A DNA stretch of 36,386 bases from a virus: positions 1 to 36,386 of IMG/VR virus record IMGVR_UViG_3300049433_000130; one strand, 5' to 3'. Positions 29,173 through 36,386 of the stretch are shown here, in pieces. The stretch's first letter is position 1. Each line of letters starts with the position of its first letter. A program made the translations under genes and the position numbers. Below the pieces are notes generated by a model that was given only the letters and a program-made list of their open reading frames with translations, was not told the origin of the DNA and did not search any database.

Positions 29173-29660
29173 TCCGGCTTATCTCCTTTGATGAGTCGAT
29201 GGAACGTAGCCAATACGGAACTTGCGTAGTTGTTTCCGGTTGTGGCGAGATCGACGTTTCCGGCGAGATGAGCTTCCCAAGCAGCCCTCTCTCCAGCGTT
29301 GAAAGACGCTGCGACAAGCCGCGCCAAGTAATCTCCACATAGACCACGACGAGCAAACTGATGCAGAGCTGGAATGAGAAAATTGCTAAGAGCATACCGG
29401 ACGTTGATATTCTCATTATCCCATCCTTCGGGAAACGTGCTTGTGAGCTGAAACAGCCCGTGCCCGCCGTCTCCTGAGAGGATCGTGCGCGCATCCCAGG
29501 AGCCATGCACCTCGCCGGAGATACTCTCCCTCCAAGCAATCGCATACGCGAGGCACGGCGGAAAGCCAAGCTCGACACAGGGCGCTTGAATCGTCTCTGC
29601 GTAAGGAAGCGGAGGTGTAACACCTTTCGGAATCGGCCTGCCGGAAATATCGTATATCAT
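29169..29660 (-). CDS. Endolysin: lysozyme-like/SLT transglycosylase
   Basis: It has 163 residues, the start in ATGA overlap with the gene upstream. The fold signature is present: catalytic E in AIAWRESISGE (about residue 45), the GHGLFQLTST motif (about 66-75) and the ASFNAGERAAWEAHL motif (about 120). It cuts peptidoglycan glycan strands. No signal peptide or anchor is visible, so release through a holin is expected. Confidence 0.8.
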   Translation of the reverse strand: MIYDISGRPIPKGVTPPLPYAETIQAPCVELGFPPCLAYAIAWRESISGEVHGSWDARTILSGDGGHGLFQLTSTFPEGWDNENINVRYALSNFLIPALHQFARRGLCGDYLARLVAASFNAGERAAWEAHLAGNVDLATTGNNYASSVLATFHRLIKGDKPE

Positions 29661-30046
29661 TTTCCACCTCCGATGAGTATCGGCGCAAAGGAGCGAATCT
29701 CCGTAACGACCGCTACAACGCCGACGAGCACGAGAAACCACACAACGCGCCAGAATACCACCATAGCCGCTTCGAGCTTGCCTGAGATTTCGGCGATCTT
29801 CCGGTCGGTGTCACGGATATCGCGCCGCACGTCTTGCACCTCGACGCGCACCCCTTTTCCGCCGTTAATCTCGTTTGTGAGCTGCGAGACGGACTCGGTA
29901 AGCGTCATGACCGTCCGCTCGAGGACGGCCACAGAATCCGAGAGGCGCGTCGTGGCGAGTACGAGTTTGAAGTTTACCTCGCCGACCGAGACGCTGGAGA
30001 TGAGCGTCTCGGCCCGCTCGATCGCCGCGTCCATCGGATCGCTCAT
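29657..30046 (-). CDS. Coiled-coil membrane-anchored lysis accessory or holin
   Basis: It has 129 residues. Long coiled coil (LSDSVAVLERTVMTLTESVSQL, then VRRDIRDTDRKIAEISGKLEAA) is followed by one membrane segment near the C-terminus (MVVFWRVVWFLVLVGVVAVV). This is the plan of XhlA-like and some holin-accessory proteins. It is ATGA-coupled to the endolysin and to the large virion gene upstream. Confidence 0.6.
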   Translation of the reverse strand: MSDPMDAAIERAETLISSVSVGEVNFKLVLATTRLSDSVAVLERTVMTLTESVSQLTNEINGGKGVRVEVQDVRRDIRDTDRKIAEISGKLEAAMVVFWRVVWFLVLVGVVAVVTEIRSFAPILIGGGK

Positions 30047-32400
30047 AGCTTCGGCGAGAGCTGGAGCCTCCGCATCATGAGGTCGATCGCGGGCTGCGGT
30101 ACCCCCTGCGTCTGAAGCTGGTCGCGAAGCTGCCCCTTGAGCGCGCTCCCCGGGCTCTGCCTCTTGGCCTTATTGAGCCGCATGCCAGGCAGGCCGAGCA
30201 GGGTGTTCATGACAGGTGAGGTGTTGGCGGGATAGGGCGCGGTCCCGGTGAGGTTCTGCGCGATCCCAAGGCCGGGGACGTAGCTTCGAGTGACTTCCGA
30301 GACCCCTGTCGAGAGCTTTCCCTTCCGCGCCTGATCGGCGAGGGTGTAGCCCTGCCCGTACACGCCGAGCCGAGAAGGTGAGGTCGCGTAGCCTGCGGGA
30401 TTGGCGAAGAGCCCCAAGCCCTCTTCAAGCGGCCCGCCTACGTGCAGGTCGGTCCCGAAGGTCGGCTCCATCACGTCCGCGTTGAAGTCCGTCTCCCCGC
30501 GCGCAAGTGCGCGCGTCGTGCGCGGCTGCTTCATAATCGCCCGGTGAGTCGCCTTTGGCACGATGTCGTATGACCAATGCGGGAAGGCAGCACCAAGCCG
30601 CTGCCGCATATCTCGCGCGAATGGCGACTCGTTGCCGCCGTAGTCCCCGAGCACGTCTCGAATCTCGCCGCCTGCGTCGAATCCGGTATGCCCCTGCTTC
30701 TTGAGCGCGTCCTCTAACCCGAGGCGTTGCCCCGTATCGAACCGTTCGAGCGCCTCGTTCACGCCCTTCGCCCGAGCCCCGATGAATCCGCCGACCTTCT
30801 TGCCGACCGGCCCCAGGCGACCGAGCGCCTTCTCGTAGCCCGGAGGCTCGAATTGAGCGCCGAGCGCATGGTGCTCCGTGCCGCCGACCTGTTCAAGCTG
30901 CTGCACACGCTCTAGGGTCTTGGGGTCGCCCTTCTTCATGAGGTGTGAATGCCGAAGCCCCCGCGCAAGCGCGGGTGCGCCGCCTGGCCCCATCATTTGC
31001 AGCACCGAGATATTCTTCTTGTGCGGTAAGCTCGTGAAGGCGAAGAGCGCCTCTCGCTGGAGGTCGGCGAGGTCCTTAGCAAAGGTCGGTTGCGGCCTCA
31101 CTTCCTCACCAAAGAGCCGATCGTGCAGCCCTTGCGGAATGTTCGTACCGGGCAGAAGCGGCGCACCCGGTTTGAGGAACGTCTCCCGCGCGCCTTCGGC
31201 TCCTTTTATCGCCTCGTGTTGCCCGCCGAGGAGCTTCCGATACCGATTCGCGTTCTTCTCATCCCCTCGCGCCACGGCGGCAGAGAGCCCCTCAAGCGTC
31301 TTTGAAGGGCGGCTGACGTTCGGGGTGAGCCCGAGATCGCGCATGATCTTGTCTCGGGTCGCATAGTATTGCTCGTGCCGTGCGCCACGATTGAGCCGGT
31401 CGAGCACACGCTCCTCGATCGGCGTCGAAACGTCGCCGACCTTCTGCGGGAGGTTGTAGCCCGGCTTTGGCGCGAGCTTGCGAATGCGCTCATAGGCGCT
31501 CGGCTGCTTGCCGACCTCTTCCACGCCTGTCTTGAGCTTCTGCTTGGGTACGTAGTCGCGCCGGAAGTTCGTGAGGATGCCGAGCGGCTTACTCGCCGCC
31601 TCCTCGGTAGTCGGCACATACCCCGCCTTCATCGCCTTGCGGCGAACGCTCGCGTTCCCCTCGCGGAAGGCGCGCCGGAGCGTCTCGTTGTCGATTCCCG
31701 GCGAGATCCTCGGTCCCGTGGCCGTGGTGGGATTGACGGGCGTCGTGGGGTGCGCCGCGAGGTGCTGATCGACGAGCGTCTGGTGCCGCGCCTTCGCGCG
31801 CGAGAGCGTGTTGCGTTCGGCGGCTTCGTGCCCCTTGATGATATTCTCGCCCCCCCGGGTCGCGTATTTGCGCATCGGGTGCGAGGCATCGAAGTAGCCC
31901 ATAAGCTTATCTGTGATCGGAACCTTGCTTGCGACCTCGCCGAGCTTCGCCGCCTTAGCGGCGGCTCCGGCGATGCGGAACGGATCGAGGAACGGAAAGA
32001 GGTTCGCCGGGTCGGCTACGCCCTGGGCGAGCCAATGCTCGCCGGTTCGGAGCATCCCGTTCTGTGCAAGAGGAATCCCCATATTCCTGAGCATGGAATC
32101 GGTCATCGCAGGATCGCTTCCGGCGACTCCGGCTTTCGCGCCCCTGCCGATGGAGCGGAGGCTCTCGGGAATCCCGCCCGGAGACTGCCCCTGCCCTGGG
32201 AAGAGTACGTTCTGCAAGAGGCTGCCGACCCCGCCGCCGCCGATCGCTCCCTCGACCCCGCGCTCCGCTGCACCTGCGACGTTAAGGTAAGCGTTGAGCG
32301 GCTTCTGTCCCGCCGCCACGATATGCTTGGCGAGAAGATTGAGGCGGCGCGGGACCGCCGTCGGGTCGAGCATCGACCCTGCGACATCCGCGAGGCTCAT
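30043..32400 (-). CDS. Large internal/ejection-type virion protein
   Basis: The 785-residue protein is the largest in the window. The N-terminus is Ala/Gly-rich and partly hydrophobic (AAERGVEGAIGGGGVGSLL). Basic, helical central parts follow (AFREGNASVRRKAMKAG; AKDLADLQREALFAFTS). A region PFARDMRQRLGAAFPHWSYDIVPKATH resembles domains of large phage proteins carried in the virion (LPD38-like). Position upstream of the lysis cassette and downstream of two Q/A-rich proteins suggests a DNA-ejection protein. No enzymatic motif could be confirmed. Confidence 0.5.
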   Translation of the reverse strand: MSLADVAGSMLDPTAVPRRLNLLAKHIVAAGQKPLNAYLNVAGAAERGVEGAIGGGGVGSLLQNVLFPGQGQSPGGIPESLRSIGRGAKAGVAGSDPAMTDSMLRNMGIPLAQNGMLRTGEHWLAQGVADPANLFPFLDPFRIAGAAAKAAKLGEVASKVPITDKLMGYFDASHPMRKYATRGGENIIKGHEAAERNTLSRAKARHQTLVDQHLAAHPTTPVNPTTATGPRISPGIDNETLRRAFREGNASVRRKAMKAGYVPTTEEAASKPLGILTNFRRDYVPKQKLKTGVEEVGKQPSAYERIRKLAPKPGYNLPQKVGDVSTPIEERVLDRLNRGARHEQYYATRDKIMRDLGLTPNVSRPSKTLEGLSAAVARGDEKNANRYRKLLGGQHEAIKGAEGARETFLKPGAPLLPGTNIPQGLHDRLFGEEVRPQPTFAKDLADLQREALFAFTSLPHKKNISVLQMMGPGGAPALARGLRHSHLMKKGDPKTLERVQQLEQVGGTEHHALGAQFEPPGYEKALGRLGPVGKKVGGFIGARAKGVNEALERFDTGQRLGLEDALKKQGHTGFDAGGEIRDVLGDYGGNESPFARDMRQRLGAAFPHWSYDIVPKATHRAIMKQPRTTRALARGETDFNADVMEPTFGTDLHVGGPLEEGLGLFANPAGYATSPSRLGVYGQGYTLADQARKGKLSTGVSEVTRSYVPGLGIAQNLTGTAPYPANTSPVMNTLLGLPGMRLNKAKRQSPGSALKGQLRDQLQTQGVPQPAIDLMMRRLQLSPKL

Positions 32401-33437
32401 TGCGCTTCGTCATCCTCACTCGCGGGCGGCGCGGGACCGCCGCCCGGAGCCGTGGTGAGAAACTTCCACGCCTGCAAGAGATAGTTCGGGGCGTTCGCCG
32501 GAGGAGGCGGAGGGAGCTTGACGGGCTTCTGCTTGGCTTCATCTCCCGGCTTCGGCATCGGGGTCGGAGTGTACGGCCTGCCACTCGCCGCTGCCGTCAC
32601 CTGGCCGAGTTCATTCTCGTATTTCCACACCGCAAGCCGCGCCTGATACGCCTCGTTTGTCGCCTTCGCTTCGGGTGTATCTCCCCTACCAGCACGGTTC
32701 AGAGTACCCCGGCGATCCTCGCCCTTCTGCGTCTCACGCTCGCGCAAGAGCGCGCCTGAAGCTCCGATGCTCGCAGCCTTGAGCCGTGAGTCGGCGGCAA
32801 TGTTGGCCGTTCGAATCATCGCGGCGATGTGCGCCTGCGTATTCTGGACGGAGGTCGCATCGTGATTCGAGGCGATCACGAGCTTGTCGGCTGCGTCCTT
32901 TGCCGCTTGCTTTTCCAGAGCCGTCCAATGGTGGATGCGCGCTTGCGTCTCAATCTCGGCGTTCGCTTCCTTGCGAAGGGCGAGCTGCGCGGCTTCTTCG
33001 CCTTTGGCGAGGTTGCCGTACTTCTCGGCAAGACCGACCGCCGTCGAGGCGGCGTCGATAGCCTTGTTTTTCGAATAGAACGCGGCGTAACTGCTATAAT
33101 AATCCGACCATTGGCGGTTACTTACCGGCGGGCCACCAGGCTTCTGGACAGGGGCCTCGGGAGGTAGAGCGCCCGGCGGAAGAATGTAGCCGTGCGATAC
33201 GTCTTCTGCGTGCTGGTGAGTCGCGGTATTCGCGAGCCCCGTCGTCCTCGCACGGGTCTCGTCTGTCTCCGCAATCGTCTTCGTATTCGCAAGAGCCCCT
33301 GACACCGCTGCCAGGCGGTCTTGCTCCGCCTGCCGAGCGGCCTCTGCTGCTGCCTGCTTCCCCGCCTGCTGTCCCGCAAGAACCGAGCTTGCCACACCGA
33401 GCCCCGTCGCGAACGGGTCGGGCTTCGTCCAGGTCAT
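32397..33437 (-). CDS. Ala-rich internal virion protein
   Basis: It has 346 residues, with a long helical middle (QAGKQAAAEAARQAEQDRLAAV; RKEANAEIETQARIHHWTALEKQAAKDAADKL) and a Pro-rich, probably flexible C-terminus (KLPPPPPANAPNYLLQAWKF). It overlaps the large gene by ATGA. Helical, Ala/Gln-rich proteins in this position are typical of podovirus inner-core proteins injected with the DNA. The role is inferred. Confidence 0.6.
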   Translation of the reverse strand: MTWTKPDPFATGLGVASSVLAGQQAGKQAAAEAARQAEQDRLAAVSGALANTKTIAETDETRARTTGLANTATHQHAEDVSHGYILPPGALPPEAPVQKPGGPPVSNRQWSDYYSSYAAFYSKNKAIDAASTAVGLAEKYGNLAKGEEAAQLALRKEANAEIETQARIHHWTALEKQAAKDAADKLVIASNHDATSVQNTQAHIAAMIRTANIAADSRLKAASIGASGALLRERETQKGEDRRGTLNRAGRGDTPEAKATNEAYQARLAVWKYENELGQVTAAASGRPYTPTPMPKPGDEAKQKPVKLPPPPPANAPNYLLQAWKFLTTAPGGGPAPPASEDDEAQ

Positions 33438-33476
33438 GCGCGCACCAAAGAGGGAAGCCGCAGCTCCCCTGTCGTA

Positions 33477-33585
33477 CTAGCTCCGGGACAAATAGAAAGA
33501 AAAAGTCGCACCCCTATAAGGGTCCGACTCCTCCCGTTAGGCGCTATCGACCGCAACCTAACGGGCTTCTTCCTCATGGAGCTAG
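33477..33585 (-). other. Closed structured leader element
   Basis: CTAGCTCC (33477-33484) and GGAGCTAG (33578-33585) are perfect complements that enclose two hairpins: CCCGTTAGG (33533-33541)/CCTAACGGG (33557-33565), and the terminator stem at 33504-33529. Another hairpin, CTCCCAC/GTGGGAG, lies near 33630-33656. The 500 bp between the two internal-protein genes (33438-33936) have no credible gene and read as a chain of RNA hairpins. Confidence 0.6.
33490..33529 (-). terminator. Intrinsic terminator or attenuator before internal-protein gene
   Basis: Leftward, AGTCG-g-ACCC pairs with GGGT-g-CGACT around TTATAG, followed by TTTTCTTTCTATTT. It stands 50 bp before the start of the 346-residue gene, so it may attenuate transcription of the ejection/lysis genes. 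Confidence 0.75.
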
Positions 33586-33700
33586 CAACTCCTCCAAAGT
33601 CGAAGTAGCGCGGGACGCGAAATGCGTCCTCCCACAAACTAACGGATAGTGGGAGTTTGAAGCGAGGCTTCGTGCGCCCTGAGATATGGCAACGTCGCGA

Positions 33701-33740
33701 AGAAAAATGAGAAGCCCAGGAATACGCCTGGGGCGCTTCT
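33701..33740 (-). terminator. Intrinsic terminator after Q/N-rich gene
   Basis: AGAAGC and GCTTCT flank a CCAGG-CGTATT-CCTGG hairpin with a small bulge, followed leftward by CATTTTTCTT. It lies about 200 bp after the Q/N-rich virion gene and forms the upper end of the hairpin-rich gap. Confidence 0.7.
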
Positions 33741-33936
33741 TGCCGACGATGACCTGGTTTCACACGGGTGGGCTTTTTCTCCCCAGCGAGTCGGCAAGGC
33801 AACGAAAACCTCGCCGAAGCTATACCGATTGTCGTTGAGCGCTTGTCTCCCGGCCTCGCAGCGCGAAAGCGTTGGGGGGCTGGGGGGCTTGCGCCTCGCT
33901 GCCGCTTCCTGCTCTCTCTGCCCGATTGTGGATAAC

Positions 33937-34950
33937 TCACTTCTTCGCCGTTGGTGCGTAGACGCTCGCAAGCGCCGACTGCGCCCCGCTAAACGGGTCG
34001 GAGGTCGAAGGCGTTCCGAAGTTCTGCTGGCCCTGCACGGCGATAGAATTTTGTGCCCCAAGCCCCGCGTCGTTGATCGCGTTCTGCGCTGCGAATTGAT
34101 CGTACCATTGGCTCTGGAGCTGCTGGAGGTACGCCTGCTGAGCCGCGTTCTTTGCGGCGGTATTCGCTTCGAGGGTCGAATTGTACGCGCCCACGTTTGC
34201 GGTATTTGCCGTATTGCTTGCATCCATATTTGCCAGGCCTGCCTGCTGCCTGAGCTGAGCCCCGAGCTGGCTTTGACTGTTGATCGCGCTCTGGTTTGAG
34301 AGTCCGGCCTGCTGGTTCATCTGCGCTTGAATGAGGTTCTGCGAATTGATCGCCCCGGCGTTCCCGGTGAGCGCCTGAATGAGGGCGTTCGAATTAAACT
34401 GCCCCTGGTTCATTTGGTTCGCCTGGCTATTCTGGATCGCCGAGGCAATGCTCGGAGCCTCGGCCTGTGTCTGCCGCACGTCGAGATTGTTCTGAGCCGC
34501 GACGGCAGGGCCACCGCTCAAGCCGAATTGGGCGAGCTGGTTTGCTAACTGGCCGTTCTGACTCGTGATCTCCGGTTGGAAGCCCGCAAGGAGCTGCTGA
34601 ATCGTGGCGTTTGTCGAAAGGTCGGGCGAATTTCCTTGCGTGATCCCCTTGATTTGATTCGGGTTGAGGAGCGAGGTCGGGCCAATCTGGGTATTTCCGA
34701 CCTGGGCGGCGGGATTCAGCCCGGCTCCGGCCCCGTTGTACTGCGCGGCGACGACCTGACGCAGAGCATTCGGGTCCTGCTGAATTGCGGCATAGTTCGC
34801 CTGGGTCGTGTTCGGACTCGCTGCCGGATTGGCCGCTACGGCGGCGTTGGCTGTGTTCGTCTGCGCTTGTGTCGGTGTCGCCACGCTGCCACTTCCTTGG
34901 GGTGTGACCGGATACAGGACGTTTCCGGCCTGGTTGTACGTCGTCGCCAT
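33937..34950 (-). CDS. Gln/Asn/Ala-rich virion protein
   Basis: The 337-residue protein is dominated by Q, N, A, S and T with almost no aromatic core: NTANAAVAANPAASPNTTQ, then NNLDVRQTQAEAPSIASAIQNSQANQMNQ and AQQAYLQQLQSQWYDQF. Heptad-like Q/A/L pattern suggests long helices. It is typical of podovirus internal or head-to-tail proteins ejected with DNA. Such low-complexity Q/N content can also form fibrous assemblies. It is followed by a hairpin-rich gap. Confidence 0.6.
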   Translation of the reverse strand: MATTYNQAGNVLYPVTPQGSGSVATPTQAQTNTANAAVAANPAASPNTTQANYAAIQQDPNALRQVVAAQYNGAGAGLNPAAQVGNTQIGPTSLLNPNQIKGITQGNSPDLSTNATIQQLLAGFQPEITSQNGQLANQLAQFGLSGGPAVAAQNNLDVRQTQAEAPSIASAIQNSQANQMNQGQFNSNALIQALTGNAGAINSQNLIQAQMNQQAGLSNQSAINSQSQLGAQLRQQAGLANMDASNTANTANVGAYNSTLEANTAAKNAAQQAYLQQLQSQWYDQFAAQNAINDAGLGAQNSIAVQGQQNFGTPSTSDPFSGAQSALASVYAPTAKK

Positions 34951-34957
34951 GCGCGGG

Positions 34958-35392
34958 CTAGGCCGTGCCGCTCATTGCCTGCCTGAGCGCCACAAGGACC
35001 GCCGGGGGCAGGGCTTTCCCTGCACCGCCCGAAGGCGCGGCACCCGCGCTCATCATGCCGGGACCAGGCCCCCCCCCCGGGGTGGGAGGGATGCCGGAAG
35101 CTCCCGCCATCGTATTTAGGGCGCTGCGGGGATCGGAGGAGGTGCCAGGCGGGGCACCCGCAAGCGGAATGCTCGCGCCGGAGTACGCCGGAGCCCCCTG
35201 CGCGGGGCCGGGATTCGCCTTGAGATAGTCGTTGAGGTGGCCGGTGGCAACCCCTTGGGCTTTCGTCGCGTTGGCCTGAGCCGACGCCTCGGCGTTTTCT
35301 TTGTCCTTGATGGTCGCTTTCTGCTGCATGTTCTGATCGATCATACTCGCCCCGCCGAGCGCGATCGCTGCTAAGACTGCTGGTGGCATCAT
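34958..35392 (-). CDS. Unknown Pro/Gly/Ala-rich protein with G10 tract
   Basis: It has 144 residues from the ATG after AGGAGGGCA, overlapping the GNAT stop (ATGA). The N-terminus has a hydrophobic helix (MMPPAVLAAIALGGASMI) and then polar helix (ATIKDKENAEASAQANATKAQ); the rest is Pro/Gly-rich. The coding strand has ten consecutive G (plus-strand C at 35069-35078) coding GGG. A one-base change there would shift the frame for the last 40 or so residues. Confidence 0.6.
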   Translation of the reverse strand: MMPPAVLAAIALGGASMIDQNMQQKATIKDKENAEASAQANATKAQGVATGHLNDYLKANPGPAQGAPAYSGASIPLAGAPPGTSSDPRSALNTMAGASGIPPTPGGGPGPGMMSAGAAPSGGAGKALPPAVLVALRQAMSGTA

Positions 35393-35772
35393 TGCCCTCC
35401 TGGCGAACGGGCGAGTGCGACTCCGACGAATTTGAAGCCGCGCGCAAGTGCGTGTGCGATGAAAACCTCGAAGCACGAGACGCCCGAGATCGTCTTTCCT
35501 TTATGATCGGCCTCGGCGAGAAGCAGCTTGAGAACCGCCGCCGTGCCGCGCTTACCGTAGCGCCCTTGCTCGGCATACCAATCGAGGATGCACCACTGGT
35601 TAGACGATGGCTCGCTGTATCCAACCGCCGCGACCACCGCCCCCTGGTGCTCCGCGATGAGCCACGCGAGCCCGTCGCGCTCTTGCACGGGGAGGTTCCA
35701 TCGCGCGTAGCACGCATCGCGCAGCGCCTCAATGCCGGGCCAATCGGCGGGAACGGCTTGTCTCGCGATCAT
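35389..35772 (-). CDS. GNAT-type N-acetyltransferase
   Basis: It has 127 residues from MIARQAVPADWPGIEAL; GAAGG lies 5 nt upstream, and a longer start at 35832 would run into vapD. The GNAT order is visible: R-x-A-x-x-x-D-W-P-x-I first strand and helix, the DGLAWLIAEHQGAVVAAVGYS strand pair, WCILDWYAE and KRGTAAVLKLLLAEADHKG (the acetyl-CoA loop and helix), then FEVFIAHALARGFKFVGVAL. A substrate cannot be read. Similar phage genes modify proteins or carry host fitness functions. Confidence 0.75.
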   Translation of the reverse strand: MIARQAVPADWPGIEALRDACYARWNLPVQERDGLAWLIAEHQGAVVAAVGYSEPSSNQWCILDWYAEQGRYGKRGTAAVLKLLLAEADHKGKTISGVSCFEVFIAHALARGFKFVGVALARSPGGQ

Positions 35773-35822
35773 CGGGACCTTCGTCCGATTCGCAGGCACA
35801 TCGAGAATGGTATCCTTGCAGT

Positions 35823-36158
35823 ATGTATGCAATCACGTTCGACCTTGATACCGAGATGCTTCAGAACCTCTACGACGGCGACTCGTGGCGCAATGCCTAC
35901 GGCGACGTGAAGCGCATTCTCGTCGAAGAGGGCTTCACGCGCCAGCAGGGCTCGGTCTACTTCGGGGACATGGTGAAGATTGACGCGGTCGGAGCGATGA
36001 TGGCGGCAGGTAGGCTTGCGCGAGAGCTCCCTTGGTTTGCCGAATCCGTGCGCGATATTCGCATGCTGCGGATCGAAGAGAATAATAACCTGAACCCAGC
36101 TGTGGCCGAGCAGGGACGGCTTGCAGCGCAAATCCGGGCGCTCGGCGGAAAGCTCTAG
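35823..36158 (+). CDS. vapD: VapD-like (Cas2-fold) endoribonuclease
   Basis: It has 111 residues, starting MYAITFDLDTEML as in VapD. The family's core is present: AYGDVKRILVEEGFTRQQGSVYFGD, then LARELPWFAESVRDIRMLRIEE. The N-terminal aspartates (D7, D9) and the SVRDIR motif are the parts linked to Cas2-like RNase function in known VapD. It is the only gene in this part read rightward, tail-to-tail (2 bp) with the last tail gene and 50 bp from the divergent GNAT gene. No antitoxin-like partner is seen, so it may act on host or competing phage RNA. Confidence 0.88.
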   Translation: MYAITFDLDTEMLQNLYDGDSWRNAYGDVKRILVEEGFTRQQGSVYFGDMVKIDAVGAMMAAGRLARELPWFAESVRDIRMLRIEENNNLNPAVAEQGRLAAQIRALGGKL

Positions 36159-36160
36159 CA

Positions 36161-36386
36161 TCACGCAATCGCCACGAGGTACGTCCCCGCCACGGGCATC
36201 GTGATCGAGAAGGCCGTGCTCGTGCGCGACGCGATCGGCCAGGTGAACGCCGGGTAGGCGTTGTTTCCCGCGTCGAGCAGCAGCAGCATCGTCGGCACAC
36301 GCCCGAGCGTGTGCCCGACCGTGACCGCAACCCCGCCTGTGACCGTCACGACCGAGAGGTACTGCCAGCGCCCCGCGCGCTGCCCG
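36161..36386 (-). CDS. Small tail/virion protein, 3' part of the gene crossing the join
   Basis: This is the continuation of the gene starting at 181. From the join it reads SGQRAGRWQYLSVVTVTGG, then VAVTVGHTLGRVPTMLLLLD, ending in the stop at 36161. The total product is about 101 residues. A GTG inside (36349) can look like a start, but the coupled ATG across the join is far better. It is the last gene of the tail cluster, convergent with vapD. Confidence 0.75.
   Translation of the reverse strand, partial: GQRAGRWQYLSVVTVTGGVAVTVGHTLGRVPTMLLLLDAGNNAYPAFTWPIASRTSTAFSITMPVAGTYLVAIA
36268..36386. repeat. Terminal overlap, right copy
   Basis: It matches 1-119 as described for the left copy. 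This copy sits inside an otherwise normal reading frame that continues into its left part without odd residues, so it is the more reliable version. Confidence 0.9.

Noticed and set aside
33434-33940. A 168-residue leftward gene in the hairpin-rich gap
   Set aside because: The frame runs through two terminators and several stems and has a basic, Ser/Pro/Arg-rich random-like composition.
178-36386. Long open frames antisense to real genes throughout the window
   Set aside because: They are by-products of high GC, lack ribosome sites and have Arg/Ser/Pro-rich noise composition, while the opposite strand has recognisable families.
1-36386. Prophage integrase or repressor
   Set aside because: No tyrosine or serine recombinase motifs and no clear Cro/CI-type repressor were found in any frame.

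Overview
The window is a near-complete circularly permuted genome of a small tailed bacteriophage with a podovirus-type virion. Its last 73 bases (36314-36386) repeat bases 47-119 exactly. The 46 bases before that also line up with bases 1-46, with 11 substitutions. A tail gene reads cleanly across the join, so the molecule closes to a unit of about 36,267 bp. No host marker is present. The DNA is GC-rich, genes have AGGAGG-type ribosome sites and many join as ATGA overlaps, so the host is a bacterium of unknown lineage. No integrase, repressor, RNA polymerase or family A/B DNA polymerase was recognised.

Layout. (1) A late block runs leftward from about 18.1 kb to 178, then across the join to 36161. 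It holds small leader genes, a ribbon-helix-helix protein, a probable small terminase, large terminase, portal, scaffold, major capsid protein, an adaptor-like protein, a nozzle-like protein and tail/adhesin proteins. (2) A rightward vapD gene sits between 35823 and 36158. (3) A second leftward block, 35772-28858, has an acetyltransferase, internal or ejection-type virion proteins and a lysis cassette. (4) A third leftward block, 28770-21791, encodes a Cas4-like Fe-S nuclease, a possible annealing protein, SSB, several zinc-ribbon proteins, a primase-polymerase/helicase and a RusA resolvase. (5) A rightward early-type block, 18892-21737, holds very small genes and ends in a strong terminator that faces the resolvase gene. 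The divergent region 18190-18890 separates blocks 1 and 5.

The most unusual content is RNA and repeats. Two type II hammerhead ribozymes lie in the spacers between small early genes. One has a perfect core. The other replaces the C3-G8 core pair with A3-U8. A roughly 330-nt highly structured RNA at 26060-26390 resembles the HEARO/IscB omega RNA class, but no iscB gene is nearby. A C-x5-H-x8-C-x2-C zinc-type module recurs five times in three small proteins on both strands. The 3' part of the primase gene carries CCTGGG repeats phased at one DNA turn, a good candidate for the replication origin. A 10-11-bp motif, ATGTTACGAC, recurs in intergenic regions. Assignments come from reading the sequence; no database search was run.
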